Assembly: GCF_013170705.1 (NCBI RefSeq)
Contig: NZ_CP033334.1
Location: 682,001 to 746,000, forward strand
From: Mesorhizobium loti
GTDB lineage: Bacteria > Pseudomonadota > Alphaproteobacteria > Rhizobiales > Rhizobiaceae
Direction: 5' to 3'
Length of the DNA stretch: 64,000 nt
Position 1 is the stretch's first letter. Each line of letters begins with the position of its first letter. The position numbers were made by a program, and so were the translations under genes. Positions 27,283-36,209 of the stretch are shown here, in pieces. Below the pieces are notes generated by a model. The model had not been told where the DNA came from and did not search any database. It worked only from the letters and a program-made list of their open reading frames with translations.

Positions 27283-27711
27283 TTGGCTATCTACAGGGAA
27301 AAAGACATTTTCGAGCGGCGCAACGCCGCGAACGAGGCAAAGAAGGCGCTTCTGGAGCGTTTCAAGTCAAAGCCGGCGGCAGATGATCCTGCGGTGCTGG
27401 CACGGCAGGCCGAACGCAAGGCAATCCTCGAGGCTCGCGCGATACGCGAGGCTGAAAAGGCCAGGCTGAAGCAGGAAAAGCTGGCACGCGAGGCAGCCGA
27501 GAAGGCTGAGCGCGAGGCAGCGGCCGAGGCGGCGCGCGTTGCCGCGGAAGAAGCAGCCCAGGCCGAAGCCAAAATTCGGGAAGCCGAAGAGACCGAGCGC
27601 ATTGCCCGTCTGCTCGCCGACGAGGCAGAGCGAAAGGCCAAGCGCGACGCACGCTATGCGGCCCGCAAGGCGCGTACCGGCAGAGCGCCTCCCGGTTTCT
27701 CCGCCCGCTAG
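27283..27711 (+). CDS. DUF6481-like small coiled-coil protein
   Basis: 142 residues from a TTG at 27283 placed seven bases after AGGGAA; a GTG at 27277 is possible but too close to that site. The product (starting AIYREKDIFERRNAANEAKK) is almost entirely alpha-helical, rich in Ala, Glu, Lys and Arg, with long runs of heptad-like EAARVAAEEAAQAEAK, and ends in a basic tail. This matches the small rhizobial DUF6481 family by recollection. No function is known to me. Confidence 0.7.
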   Translation: MAIYREKDIFERRNAANEAKKALLERFKSKPAADDPAVLARQAERKAILEARAIREAEKARLKQEKLAREAAEKAEREAAAEAARVAAEEAAQAEAKIREAEETERIARLLADEAERKAKRDARYAARKARTGRAPPGFSAR

Positions 27712-27743
27712 CAGCTTCGGCGCAGCCACGTTTGAATATTGGA

Positions 27744-27769
27744 TCAGGGTCGCCTTGCAGCGGCCCTGA
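27744..27769 (+). terminator. Hairpin after the DUF6481 gene, possible terminator
   Basis: A ten-base-pair stem (TCAGGGTCGC against GCGGCCCTGA, one G-T pair) with a six-base loop lies 33 bases after the stop codon. It is not followed by a clean T run, so termination is only possible. Confidence 0.4.
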
Positions 27770-27805
27770 ATGTGTTTGCGCGAAAGTAGGGCTTTGGCCT
27801 TCGAG

Positions 27806-27852
27806 GATGCGTATCGTTGTCCCAAAGCCGTTTGGCGCCTTTGGGCGACGTG
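27806..27852. repeat. Degenerate palindromic repeat, AAAAGTGT/GCGGTTTT family
   Basis: TCGTTGTCCCAAAGCCG and CTTTGGGCGACGTGCA form an imperfect dyad that aligns with the reverse complement of the repeat at 39991-40039. It ends just before the sugE stop. Confidence 0.5.
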
Positions 27853-27855
27853 CAG

Positions 27856-28170
27856 TCAAGCCGCGAACTTCAGCCCCATGATGCCGCAGACAATCAGCGC
27901 GATGCAGGCAAGCCGGATCGCCGTGGCGGGCTCGCCGAGCAGCCAGATGCCAAGCAGCGCCGTGCCGACCGTGCCGATGCCGGTCCACACCGCATAGGCG
28001 GTGCCGACGGGAAGCGCCTTCAGCGCCAGGCCGAGCAAGGTAAGGCTGACGATCATCGACGCGACCGTGAGCACGGTCGGGACGAGCCTGGTGAACCCAT
28101 CAGTGTATTTGAGACCGATCGCCCAGCCGATTTCGAACAGGCCGGCGAAAAACAGAAAAATCCAAGACAT
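27856..28170 (-). CDS. sugE: SMR-family guanidinium exporter (SugE/Gdx)
   Basis: 104 residues from the ATG at 28170, with GGAG eight bases ahead. Four membrane segments, the usual SMR size. The first helix contains the invariant Glu ([18 protein letters not shown]), and the [11 protein letters not shown] wording is that of the Gdx/SugE subgroup, which exchanges guanidinium for protons, rather than of the multidrug Qac subgroup. [17 protein letters not shown] in helix 3 agrees. A guanidine-II-like riboswitch and a good promoter precede it, which strongly supports guanidinium as substrate. Confidence 0.92.
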   Translation of the reverse strand: MSWIFLFFAGLFEIGWAIGLKYTDGFTRLVPTVLTVASMIVSLTLLGLALKALPVGTAYAVWTGIGTVGTALLGIWLLGEPATAIRLACIALIVCGIMGLKFAA

Positions 28171-28192
28171 CGGGAACGCTCCATCCAGCATC

Positions 28193-28215
28193 GGATCGGA
28201 AATACAATCCGATCC
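28193..28215 (-). promoter_or_regulatory. Leader hairpin between riboswitch and sugE
   Basis: A perfect eight-base-pair stem (GGATCGGA/TCCGATCC) with a seven-base loop lies between the riboswitch and the ribosome-binding site. It could insulate or present the start region. No T run follows, so it is not a terminator. Confidence 0.45.
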
Positions 28216-28230
28216 TCAGATCAACAATGG

Positions 28231-28282
28231 GCGGGTCGTCCCGACCTGATTTTTGGGAGAAGCACGGGGTCGTCCCCGCGCC
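28231..28282 (-). ncRNA. Guanidine-II (mini-ykkC) riboswitch candidate
   Basis: On the minus strand two short hairpins each carry an ACGA tetraloop on a G/C stem: GGGGACGACCCC (loop at 28270-28273) and GGGACGACCC (loop at 28236-28239). They are separated by about 20 bases. Paired stems with ACGR loops are the defining features of the guanidine-II class, and the class is known to control sugE/gdx genes. The gene 60 bases downstream is a SugE homologue. The predicted start of transcription falls right at the first hairpin. Confidence 0.85.
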
Positions 28283-28285
28283 AAG

Positions 28286-28314
28286 GATATAGGGTTTTCC
28301 AAAAGCCCGATCAA
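28286..28314 (-). promoter_or_regulatory. Promoter of the riboswitch-sugE transcript
   Basis: On the minus strand TTGATC (28309-28314) and TATATC (28286-28291) are spaced by 17 bases. Transcription would begin at about 28279, immediately before the first riboswitch hairpin. Confidence 0.65.
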
Positions 28315-28377
28315 CACCCGCCGGCGGCATTGCCGAATGCCGCCGGTGAGATCCCACCGCGCCGGCCTTGTCGAGGC

Positions 28378-28503
28378 CTACTTCTCCTTGATGCGCATCG
28401 CCTTGACTGGCGGCGCCTTCAGGACGGGAGCGGCTGCCGGCTTCTTGGCGTCCTTCTTCGGCTTGCGGGCTTCCTTGCCTGCCTTCATCGCACCTTTAGC
28501 CAT
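28378..28503 (-). CDS. Small lysine-rich basic protein, 41 residues
   Basis: The ATG at 28503 follows a perfect GGAGGAAC ribosome-binding site. The product (MAKGAMKAGKEARKPKKDAK at its start) is about one third Lys and Arg with Ala and Pro, and ends in a stop, with no membrane segment. Such peptides resemble nucleic-acid-binding tails of histone H1-like proteins, but I recognise no named family. The strong translation signal is the main reason to accept it. Confidence 0.65.
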   Translation of the reverse strand: MAKGAMKAGKEARKPKKDAKKPAAAPVLKAPPVKAMRIKEK

Positions 28504-28716
28504 GATTCGTTCCTCCAATTGCGGGGAGTGAAGTGAAACAAGAGAAACGCTTCGCTGCAAGGGGGCAGCGCCTGTCAGGAACTGCCGGTCGGCCGCTTTC
28601 AACCGGTTTCTAATTTACTCGTAAACCACGGCGGTCCGTGCCATTCTCATCTTCGCACTGCAGCATCGACCCGCGCATTCGCCGGGTGATCGTCAGGCAG
28701 GCCGGTCAGGACGACA

Positions 28717-29526
28717 ATGCGGATCCATATCGGCTGCGAGATGAGTTTCGACTTCCCGCAGGAAACGCCGCTTATCGCGATGCTCAATGTCCACTATTCC
28801 CGCGCTTCCGATCTCGAGCGACCGGATTTCTTGACATCGAACCCGCCGGTGCCGATCGAGAGCTACCGCGACAGTTTCGGCAATTGGTGCAACCGCTTCG
28901 TTGCGCCGCCCGGACGGTTCACATTCGGCACCGATGCCGTCATCGGCGCGCCCGGCACATTCGAGATGAGCGAGCTGATGGCCTGGCAGCACGAGGTGCG
29001 CGACCTGCCGGCGGAAACGCTGCTGTTCCTGTTGCCCAGCCGGTTTTGCGAGAGCGACCTTCTGGCCAGCGAAGCATGGCGGCTGTTCGGCCATACGCCG
29101 CTCGGCATACCGCGCGTGCAGGCGGTGTGCGATTTCGTCCACAACCACATCGTCTTCAACTATGGCAACGCGCGGCCGACGCGCACCGCGGCGGAAGCCT
29201 ATCGCGAGCAGAGCGGCGTGTGCCGCGACTTCGCGCACCTCGCCGTGACCTTCTGCCGGGCGCTCAACATCCCGACACGCTACTGCACCGGCTACATCAG
29301 CGATATCGGCATGCCGAAACCGTGGTCGAGCATGGATTTCGCCGCCTGGATGGAAGTCTATCTCGGCGGGCGCTGGCACGTCTTCGACCCGCGCAACAAT
29401 GCACCGCGCATCGGTCGTATCCTGATCGCCTCCGGACGCGACGCGGCGGATGTGCCGCTGACCCATATTTTCGGACCGGGAACACTGGCCGGCTTCAAGG
29501 TGTGGACCGACGAAATCGTCGAATAG
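28717..29526 (+). CDS. Transglutaminase-like protein
   Basis: 269 residues from the ATG at 28717, with AGGACGAC ahead. An N-terminal beta domain (1-130) precedes a transglutaminase-like papain-fold core: the Cys sits in QSGVCRDFAHLAVTFCRALN (about 166-185) and the Asp in RWHVFDPRNN (about 223-232). The position before the AW of MDFAAWMEVYLGG, where many relatives carry the catalytic His (HAW/HAY), reads Ala. Bacterial members act as proteases, amidases or are uncharacterised. Possibly inactive or using another base; function unknown. Confidence 0.82.
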   Translation: MRIHIGCEMSFDFPQETPLIAMLNVHYSRASDLERPDFLTSNPPVPIESYRDSFGNWCNRFVAPPGRFTFGTDAVIGAPGTFEMSELMAWQHEVRDLPAETLLFLLPSRFCESDLLASEAWRLFGHTPLGIPRVQAVCDFVHNHIVFNYGNARPTRTAAEAYREQSGVCRDFAHLAVTFCRALNIPTRYCTGYISDIGMPKPWSSMDFAAWMEVYLGGRWHVFDPRNNAPRIGRILIASGRDAADVPLTHIFGPGTLAGFKVWTDEIVE

Positions 29527-29646
29527 TCACCGTTCCGCGCCAATCCCAGGCAAATCGCGTCTGAACGACCCGGCCGTTGGCGCGTTGTGGTGGAGCTTCG
29601 GCCGTCCGGCCGTTAGACTGGGCGCGTTAAACGGGAACCAAACTGC

Positions 29647-30600
29647 ATGGCCGGCCATGGCGGCTCCAAAACGGTCATCTATGCCGCGCTCGCCGGCAAT
29701 CTGGCGATCGCGCTGACCAAATTCGCCGCCGCCTTCTTCACCGGCAGTTCGGCGATGCTGTCGGAAGGCGTCCACTCGCTGGTCGATACCGGAAATGGCG
29801 GGCTGCTGCTCTACGGCATGCACCGGGCCGCGCGCCCGGCCGACCGCACACATCCGCTCGGCCACGCCCGCGAGCTCTATTTCTGGAGCTTCATCGTCGC
29901 GCTTCTGGTTTTCGCGCTGGGCGCCGGCGTGTCGTTCTACGAGGGCATTGTCCACATCATGGCCCCGGAGCCTGTCGCCAATGTCAAGGTGAACTATGTC
30001 GTTCTGGGCCTCTCCTTCCTGTTCGAAGGCAGCTCATGGCTGGTGGCGCTGAAGGAATTTCGCCGAGAGAAGGGCAAGCAAGGCTGGCTGCAAGCCGTGC
30101 AATCGAGCAAGGACCCGAGCGTCTATACGGTGCTGTTCGAGGACAGCGCGGCGCTTCTTGGCTTGATCGTGGCCTTTGCCGGCATATTGGCGGCGGAGTT
30201 GCTGGAGATGCCGGAGCTCGACGGCGCCGCCTCGATCGGCATCGCGCTCATCCTAGGCGCGACGGCGATTTTCCTCGCCCGCGAAAGCAAGGGCCTGCTC
30301 ATCGGCGAACCGGCATCCCTCGAGGTGCAAGGGAAAGTGCTGGCAATCGCCCAGCAGGATCCGGCGGTGCAGCGGGCGAACGGCGTCCTGACCGTCCACA
30401 TGGGACCGCAAGAGATCGTCGCGGGGTTGAGCATCGAATTCGAGGATCATCTTACCGCGCCGGAAATCGAGGCCTGTGTCCAGCGCATCGAGACGCGGCT
30501 GAAGGAGGAGATGCCGGAGATCACGCGGCTGTTCGTCAAGCCGCAGACCACGGGCACCTGGGATCAGCGACGCAAACAGATCGAGGCCGCGTCGAACTAG
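29647..30600 (+). CDS. Cation diffusion facilitator family transporter
   Basis: 317 residues with six membrane segments. The CDF signature region SSAMLSEGVHSLVDTGNGGLLLYG (about 36-59; indicated by position) has the metal-site pattern Ser-Glu-x3-Ser-x2-Asp in helix 2, and the second site in helix 5 reads LFEDSAALLGL (about 160-170). The C-terminal domain (about 215-300) has the ferredoxin-like fold common to the family. CDF proteins export Zn2+, Fe2+, Mn2+ or Co2+ in exchange for protons. Helix 2 and 5 residues differ from the classical zinc HxxxD pair, so the metal is uncertain. Confidence 0.87.
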   Translation: MAGHGGSKTVIYAALAGNLAIALTKFAAAFFTGSSAMLSEGVHSLVDTGNGGLLLYGMHRAARPADRTHPLGHARELYFWSFIVALLVFALGAGVSFYEGIVHIMAPEPVANVKVNYVVLGLSFLFEGSSWLVALKEFRREKGKQGWLQAVQSSKDPSVYTVLFEDSAALLGLIVAFAGILAAELLEMPELDGAASIGIALILGATAIFLARESKGLLIGEPASLEVQGKVLAIAQQDPAVQRANGVLTVHMGPQEIVAGLSIEFEDHLTAPEIEACVQRIETRLKEEMPEITRLFVKPQTTGTWDQRRKQIEAASN

Positions 30601-30677
30601 TCGTGGACCAGCACTGCACCGTTGGCCGCACCGCCTGGCGCCGCTAAGATCAGCCGATCGATTTCGGAGGAGCAACA

Positions 30678-31082
30678 ATGAAGATCGACGGCGCGTGCCA
30701 TTGCGGTGCCATCACCTATGAAGCGGAGGTCGACGCGGAAAAGACCTCCATCTGTCACTGCACGGACTGCCAGCAACTGACCGGTACGGCCTTTCGCGTC
30801 ACCGTTCCCGCGCCCGAGGATCATTACCGGATCACCAGGGGCACGCCAAAAATCTATATCAAGACCGGATCGAGCGGCGCCAAGCGCGCCCAGGCATTTT
30901 GCGGCGATTGCGGCTCGCATCTTTATGCGACGTCTGTCGGCGACGGCCCGAAGATCTATGGGATCCGAGCGGGGACCGCGCGGCAACGCGAGGATCTGAT
31001 CCCGACACAACAGAAGTGGCATCGATCGGCTCTGCACTGGCTTCCGGAATTCGAAGGAATAAGCATCGTGGAAGAGCAGTAG
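30678..31082 (+). CDS. GFA family protein (glutathione-dependent formaldehyde-activating fold)
   Basis: 134 residues after GGAGGAGCAACA. Zinc-binding cysteines of the family are present: GACHCGAITYEA (about 5-16), ICHCTDCQQLTG (about 26-37) and FCGDCGSHLYA (about 74-84). Despite the name, few GFA proteins have a proven role in formaldehyde metabolism. It lies between the CDF transporter and a methyltransferase, all on the plus strand, with gaps of about 80 bases. Confidence 0.87.
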   Translation: MKIDGACHCGAITYEAEVDAEKTSICHCTDCQQLTGTAFRVTVPAPEDHYRITRGTPKIYIKTGSSGAKRAQAFCGDCGSHLYATSVGDGPKIYGIRAGTARQREDLIPTQQKWHRSALHWLPEFEGISIVEEQ

Positions 31083-31163
31083 CACCTGCCTCCGCGCCGA
31101 AAGCCGCCCAGGACAACAATTATGTGCTAGCCTGGCTCGACATCAAACAGGCGGGCGATAGCC

Positions 31164-31976
31164 ATGTTGGAAACGGACAAGTTGTTTGCCGGCTCGATCC
31201 CGGAAAACTACGACCGCTATATGGTGCCGTTGATTTTCGAGCCGTTCGCCGCGGATCTTGCACAACGAGCGGCATCCTTTTCGCCGAGCGCCGTTTTGGA
31301 AGTCGCCGCGGGCACCGGGGTTGTCACCCGCGCATTGGCGCCAAGACTGTCTCCTGACGCAAACTATGTCGTTACCGACCTCAACCAGCCGATGCTCGAC
31401 TATGCCGCTTCGCGACAAGCTCCCGACAGCCGCATCCAATGGCGCCAGGCCGATGCCATGGCGCTGCCGTTTGAAGATGCGGCCTTCGATCTCGTTTGCT
31501 GCCAGTTCGGCGCGATGTTCTTTCCCAGCCGCCCCTCCGCCTACCGCGAGGCAAGGCGGGTGCTGAAGCCGGGCGGACACTTTCTGTTCAACGTATGGGA
31601 TCGCATCGAAGAGAATGTGTTTGCCGATGATGTGACGAATGCCCTGGCCAGGATCTTTCCCAGCGATCCACCACGCTTTCTGGCCCGCACGCCGCACGGC
31701 TACCACGATACGGCATTGATCCGCGGAGACCTTGAGGAGGCGGGTTTCTCCGGTGTGGCGATCGAGACGAGGGCCGAACAGAGCCGCGCGCCCTCGCCGC
31801 GCATTCCGGCCCTTGCGTATTGCCAGGGAACGGTGCTTCGCACCGAAATCGAGGCCAGGGATCCGGGAAAACTCGACGCCGCAACGGACCATGCCGCGTC
31901 AGCGATCGCGGCCAGGCATGGCAGCGGTGCGGTTGCCGCCAAGATTCAGGCCCACGTCATCGTCGCCGTGGCCTAA
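31164..31976 (+). CDS. Class I SAM-dependent methyltransferase
   Basis: 270 residues. Rossmann motif I is VLEVAAGTGVVTRALA (about 45-60), motif II ends in TDLNQP, and the post-motif segment WRQADAMALPFEDAAFDLVCCQFG (region about 94-117) is typical of UbiE/methyltransferase-11 proteins. Substrate unknown. The gene is followed by a palindromic repeat and the convergent rmuC gene. Confidence 0.85.
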   Translation: MLETDKLFAGSIPENYDRYMVPLIFEPFAADLAQRAASFSPSAVLEVAAGTGVVTRALAPRLSPDANYVVTDLNQPMLDYAASRQAPDSRIQWRQADAMALPFEDAAFDLVCCQFGAMFFPSRPSAYREARRVLKPGGHFLFNVWDRIEENVFADDVTNALARIFPSDPPRFLARTPHGYHDTALIRGDLEEAGFSGVAIETRAEQSRAPSPRIPALAYCQGTVLRTEIEARDPGKLDAATDHAASAIAARHGSGAVAAKIQAHVIVAVA

Positions 31977-32045
31977 CGCAATTCCAGGAAAGGTGTGGGC
32001 GGTCTTCCTGGGAAAAGCGCGTAGCGCTTTCCCCGGGGAATTGCG
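31977..32045. repeat. Palindromic repeat, AAAAGTGT/GCGGTTTT family variant
   Basis: Outer arms CGCAATTCC and GGAATTGCG enclose GGAAAGGTGTGGGCGGTCTTCC and a second hairpin AAAGCGCGTAGCGCTTT. It fills the gap between two convergent genes and may serve as a transcript end for both. Confidence 0.75.
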
Positions 32046-32064
32046 TCAAGATCAAACAATCCGC

Positions 32065-33336
32065 TCAGTCGTCGCCTTCGACGACCCGCAGCCTGAGCTG
32101 CCCGGTCTTAGAATCGGCAACGCGCGGGCCGGGGTCGAGTTTCGCGGCCGGTGCCCGGGACGGCGTCTCCGGGCTTGCATCGCCTTCGGCCTGCGCACCG
32201 AACTCCAGCGCCTCGATCTTCTGGCCGCGCTTGGTCACTTTCGATGTCGAGACGAGGATGTCCTCGATATCCTTGGCCGACTGGCCGAAATGGCCCTGCA
32301 GCTTGCGCACGCGCTCGTCGACGCGCGCGACATCTTCCATCAGCCGGATCACTTCGCCCTGGATCAGATGCGCCTGTTCGCGCATGCGGGCGTCCTTGAG
32401 GATCGCCTGGATGACCTGGATCGACAGCATCAGCAGCGACGGCGAGACGATGACAACGCGGGCGCGGTGCGCCTTGTGGACGATCGCCTCGAAATTCTCG
32501 TGAATTTCGGCGAACACCGATTCCGACGGCACGAACATGAAGGCGGTGTCCTGCGTTTCGCCCTGGATAAGATACTTCTCCGAAATATCGCGGACATGGA
32601 TCTCGATGTCGCGGCGGAAGGCCTGGGACGCGACCTTCTGCAGGTCGGCGCCATCGGCGGCGCGGATGGCATTCCAGGCTTCCAGGGGAAACTTGGCATC
32701 GATGGCCAGCGAGGGCGCGCCGTTCGGCATCTTGACCAGGCAATCGGGCCGGCTGCCGTTCGACAGCGTCGCCTGGAATTCATACGCGCCCATCGGCAGG
32801 CCGTCGGCGACGATCGCCTCCATGCGCGACTGGCCGAAGGCGCCACGCGTCTGCTTGTTGGAAAGGATGGCCTGGAGCTGCACGACCTGACCGGCAAGCG
32901 ACTGGATGTTGCCTTGCGCGGTATCGATGACCGCCAGCCGTTCCTGCAGTTTGGCCAGGCTCTCATGCGTGGATTTGGTCTGCTCGGTCATGGTCTGGCC
33001 GATGCGGCCGGTCATGGCGTCGAGGCGCTGGCCGATCGACTGCGTCAACTCCGCCTGGCGTGCGCCGAACACTTCGGCGATGGCGCCCATGCGGCCCTGC
33101 ATCTCAGCCTGGCTTTGCAATATGCCGGCCATCCGCGCCTCGGCGTCGCGGGCATGGTCGGCGGCTTCCGCGGCCGCGACGGCACGCGCCTTGGCCGACC
33201 GCCACAGCGAGACGACCAGCGCCACGAACAGGCCGAAAAACAACAAGGCGCCGAAGGCCAGAGCGTGGCCGAGCGTGATTGTCGAGGCGCCGAGCCGGGC
33301 GACGGGCTGCGAAAGGATGGTGCTCAGATCATTCAT
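32065..33336 (-). CDS. rmuC: DNA recombination protein RmuC
   Basis: 423 residues from the ATG at 33336; a GTG at 33369 is an alternative with no better ribosome-binding site. One N-terminal membrane segment (GHALAFGALLFFGLFVALVV) is followed by a coiled coil (about 45-150) and the RmuC nuclease-like domain, with GAYEFQATLSNGSRPDCLVKMP and SLAIDAKFPLEAW carrying the PD-(D/E)XK-type acidic residues. RmuC limits DNA inversions at short inverted repeats in E. coli. It is divergent from def. Confidence 0.92.
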   Translation of the reverse strand: MNDLSTILSQPVARLGASTITLGHALAFGALLFFGLFVALVVSLWRSAKARAVAAAEAADHARDAEARMAGILQSQAEMQGRMGAIAEVFGARQAELTQSIGQRLDAMTGRIGQTMTEQTKSTHESLAKLQERLAVIDTAQGNIQSLAGQVVQLQAILSNKQTRGAFGQSRMEAIVADGLPMGAYEFQATLSNGSRPDCLVKMPNGAPSLAIDAKFPLEAWNAIRAADGADLQKVASQAFRRDIEIHVRDISEKYLIQGETQDTAFMFVPSESVFAEIHENFEAIVHKAHRARVVIVSPSLLMLSIQVIQAILKDARMREQAHLIQGEVIRLMEDVARVDERVRKLQGHFGQSAKDIEDILVSTSKVTKRGQKIEALEFGAQAEGDASPETPSRAPAAKLDPGPRVADSKTGQLRLRVVEGDD

Positions 33337-33439
33337 GTGGACAGCATAGCCGATTCGTGGGGCTGGCACAGATCAAAACGTGAACGAGACTCAGGTCCAA
33401 CGGTTGACGCTTTTCGCTGGACGTCTTACGTGGGACGCC

Positions 33440-33970
33440 ATGCCGATCAAGCCGCTCATCATCCTTCCCGATCCCATCCTGCGCCAGGTTTCGAAGCCCG
33501 TGGAGCGCGTGGACGCGCCCTTGCGCAAACTGGCCGACGACATGCTGGCGACAATGTATGACGCGCCCGGCATCGGGCTGGCGGCAATCCAGATCGGCGA
33601 GCCGTTGCGCATGCTGGTAATCGACCTTGCCAAGGAAGACGAAACGCCGGCGCCGCATGTCTTCATCAATCCGGAGATCCTCGAAAGCGCCGATCAGCGC
33701 TCCGTCTACGAGGAAGGCTGCCTGTCCATCCCCGACTATTACGCCGAGGTCGAACGCCCGGCTTCCGTTCGGGTGAAATATCTCGACCGCGACGGCAAAC
33801 TGCAGGAGATGGAGGCCGAGGGTCTGATGGCGACCTGCCTGCAGCACGAGATCGACCATCTCAACGGGGTGCTGTTCATCGACCACATCTCGAAGCTGAA
33901 GCGCGACATGGTGGTGAAGAAATTCAAGAAGCTCGCCAAGGACAAGGCGCCGGGCAAGCTGGTGGGATAG
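33440..33970 (+). CDS. def: Peptide deformylase
   Basis: 176 residues from the ATG at 33440. All three family motifs are intact: GIGLAAIQ (about 46-53), EEGCLS (about 94-99) and QHEIDH (about 137-142), which supply the metal-binding Cys and two His and the catalytic Glu. It removes the formyl group from new proteins. It is followed after four bases by fmt, the gene for the opposite formylation step, a common bacterial pair. Confidence 0.96.
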   Translation: MPIKPLIILPDPILRQVSKPVERVDAPLRKLADDMLATMYDAPGIGLAAIQIGEPLRMLVIDLAKEDETPAPHVFINPEILESADQRSVYEEGCLSIPDYYAEVERPASVRVKYLDRDGKLQEMEAEGLMATCLQHEIDHLNGVLFIDHISKLKRDMVVKKFKKLAKDKAPGKLVG

Positions 33971-33974
33971 GGGA

Positions 33975-34928
33975 ATGCCCCTTCGCGTCATCTTCATGGG
34001 CACGCCGGAATTTTCGGTGCCGACGCTGCGCGCGATTGCCGAGGCCGGACATGAGATTTCCGCCGTCTACACGCAGCCGCCTCGCGCCGCCGGCCGGCGC
34101 GGGTTGGAGTTGACGCCGTCGCCGGTGCAGCGCGAAGCGGAGCGGCTGCGCATCGCGGTACGCACGCCGACCTCTCTCAAGGCCGAGGCCGAACAGACCG
34201 CTTTCCGTGACTTGCAGGCGGATATCGCCGTGGTCGTCGCCTATGGATTGCTGCTGCCCAAGGCTGTTCTCGACGCGCCCCGGCTTGGCTGCATCAACGG
34301 CCACGCATCGATCTTGCCGCGCTGGCGCGGTGCCGCTCCCATCCAGCGCGCCATCATGGCGGGAGACCTGGAAAGCGGCATGATGGTGATGCGCATGGAA
34401 GAGGGGCTCGACACCGGCCCGGTGGGATTGCTTGAAAAATGCGCTATCGAACCCGATATGACAGCCGGCGATCTGCATGATCGGTTGATGAGTGTCGGTG
34501 CCTCCCTGATGGTGGAAGCGCTGGCGCGGCTGGAAGAGAACACCCTGACATTTACCGCGCAAGCGGCGGACGGGGTGACTTACGCCAGAAAAATCGATAA
34601 ATTCGAGACGCGTGTGGATTGGACACGGCCTGCCGTCGAGGTCCATAACCGTCTTCGTGGCCTGTCGCCCTTTCCCGGCGCCTGGTCTGAAATTGACATT
34701 GGCGGCCGCATGGAACGGCTGAAACTGCTTCGCTCGACGCTGTCCGAAGGCCGGTCGCTTTCGGAAGATCTGGGCGAGTCGGGAGGAATTCTCGATGACC
34801 GGCTGACGGTCGCCTGCGGAACAGGCGCGATCAGACTGGTCGAAGTTCAACGTGCGGGCGGAAAGCCCGCCGCCGCGTCGGAATTCCTGCGCGGAGCCAA
34901 GATCGCAAAAGGAATGAAGTTCTCATGA
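33975..34928 (+). CDS. fmt: Methionyl-tRNA formyltransferase
   Basis: 317 residues. The formyltransferase signature [20 protein letters not shown] (about 106-125) has the catalytic Asn and His, and the hydrolase-like region ending [12 protein letters not shown] carries the Asp. The C-terminal domain (about 205-310) binds the tRNA acceptor. It formylates initiator Met-tRNA. It overlaps the following GNAT gene by four bases (ATGA at 34925-34928). Confidence 0.96.
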   Translation: MPLRVIFMGTPEFSVPTLRAIAEAGHEISAVYTQPPRAAGRRGLELTPSPVQREAERLRIAVRTPTSLKAEAEQTAFRDLQADIAVVVAYGLLLPKAVLDAPRLGCINGHASILPRWRGAAPIQRAIMAGDLESGMMVMRMEEGLDTGPVGLLEKCAIEPDMTAGDLHDRLMSVGASLMVEALARLEENTLTFTAQAADGVTYARKIDKFETRVDWTRPAVEVHNRLRGLSPFPGAWSEIDIGGRMERLKLLRSTLSEGRSLSEDLGESGGILDDRLTVACGTGAIRLVEVQRAGGKPAAASEFLRGAKIAKGMKFS

Positions 34929-35431
34929 GCATGATGTCGATACGCGCGGCGACGCCGCGGGATCGCGAGGCCATCCGCCTCGTCGAGGAACACGCTTTCG
35001 GCCAGCAGGCGGAGGCCGGCTTGGTCGACGCGCTGGTGACCGGCGGCGACGCCGTGGTCGAGCTGGTGGCCGAAGAAGAAGGCCAGGTGGTCGGCCATAT
35101 CCTGTTTTCAAGGCTCTTCGTCCAGAATGGCGGCAAGAGCCTCGCGGCCGTGGCCCTGGCGCCGCTGGCGGTGGAGCCTTCGTTCCATGGCAGCGGCATT
35201 GGTGGCGCGCTGATCCGAGAGGCGCATATCCGCCTGAGGGATGCCGGCGAGACGCTGGCCGTGGTGCTGGGCGACCCGGCCTATTATGGCCGTTTCGGCT
35301 ATAGCCATGCGCGGGCCGAAAAATTCGAGAGCGAATACCAGGGCGAGGCGCTGCAAGCGCTGGCCTGGGGCGACGCTCCGGAAGCCGGCAGGCTGGTCTA
35401 CGCTTCCGCCTTCACCGCTCTCGCCGCTTAG
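34925..35431 (+). CDS. GNAT family N-acetyltransferase (YhbS-like)
   Basis: 168 residues. The acetyl-CoA-binding motif A is [23 protein letters not shown] (about 78-100), with the V-x-P-x2-x-G-x-G-G pattern, and [12 protein letters not shown] (about 118-129) is the YhbS/COG3153 landmark. Substrate unknown. Its start overlaps the fmt stop and truA follows after 23 bases, so it is part of a def-fmt-GNAT-truA run that is common in rhizobia. Confidence 0.87.
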   Translation: MSMMSIRAATPRDREAIRLVEEHAFGQQAEAGLVDALVTGGDAVVELVAEEEGQVVGHILFSRLFVQNGGKSLAAVALAPLAVEPSFHGSGIGGALIREAHIRLRDAGETLAVVLGDPAYYGRFGYSHARAEKFESEYQGEALQALAWGDAPEAGRLVYASAFTALAA

Positions 35432-35454
35432 GCAAGAGCGTATAGCTGCCCGGC

Positions 35455-36204
35455 ATGCCGCGTTTTCGCCTCGACATCGAATATGACGGCAGCCTTTTCG
35501 CCGGCTGGCAGCACCAGGCCGACCAGCCTTCGGTGCAGCAGGCGATCGAGCAGGCGATCGAGAAATTCAGCGGCGAGGCGGTGCGGCTGCGTGCCGCCGG
35601 CCGCACCGATGCCGGCGTGCATGCAACGGCCCAGGTGGCGCATGTCGACCTCGCCAAGGCATGGCCTGGTGACAAGGTGCGCGACGCGGTCAACGCGCAT
35701 CTTCAGGCCGCCGGCGCGCGTGTTGTGATCCTGAAGGCGACGGTCGTTCCCGACGATTTCGACGCCCGCTTCTCGGCCACCGGCCGTCACTATCTCTACC
35801 GCATCCTCAACCGACGTGCGCCCTCGGCGCTGGAAAAGGGCAAGGTGTGGTGGGTGCCGAAGCGGCTCGACGCCGTCGCCATGCACGAGGCGGCGAAAGT
35901 CCTGCTCGGCCGGCACGACTTCACCACCTTCCGCTCGACGCAGTGCCAGGCCAACAGCCCGGTCCGGACGCTGGAGCGGCTCGATGTCAGCCGGACAGGC
36001 GACATGATCGAGGTCAGGGCCTCGGCACGTTCCTTCCTGCACAACCAGGTGCGCTCCATGGTCGGCTCGCTGAAACGCGTCGGCGACGGCGGCTGGACCG
36101 AGGCCGACCTCAAGGCGGCGCTGGAGGCGCACGACCGCGCCGCCTGTGGCCAGGTGGCGCCGCCCGACGGGCTTTTTCTCATTGGCGTCGATTATCCCGG
36201 ATGA
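35455..36204 (+). CDS. truA: tRNA pseudouridine synthase A
   Basis: 249 residues. The catalytic Asp lies in [12 protein letters not shown] (about 47-58). Other family stretches are [16 protein letters not shown] and [19 protein letters not shown]. The enzyme makes pseudouridine at positions 38-40 of tRNA anticodon arms. It closes the def-fmt-GNAT-truA run and is followed by tandem repeats. Confidence 0.96.
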   Translation: MPRFRLDIEYDGSLFAGWQHQADQPSVQQAIEQAIEKFSGEAVRLRAAGRTDAGVHATAQVAHVDLAKAWPGDKVRDAVNAHLQAAGARVVILKATVVPDDFDARFSATGRHYLYRILNRRAPSALEKGKVWWVPKRLDAVAMHEAAKVLLGRHDFTTFRSTQCQANSPVRTLERLDVSRTGDMIEVRASARSFLHNQVRSMVGSLKRVGDGGWTEADLKAALEAHDRAACGQVAPPDGLFLIGVDYPG

Positions 36205-36209
36205 GCCAG

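Noticed and set aside
31732..33561. A 609-codon plus-strand frame across the methyltransferase end and the rmuC region
   Set aside because: It crosses a palindromic repeat and is antisense to rmuC, whose domains are intact; no motif supports it.
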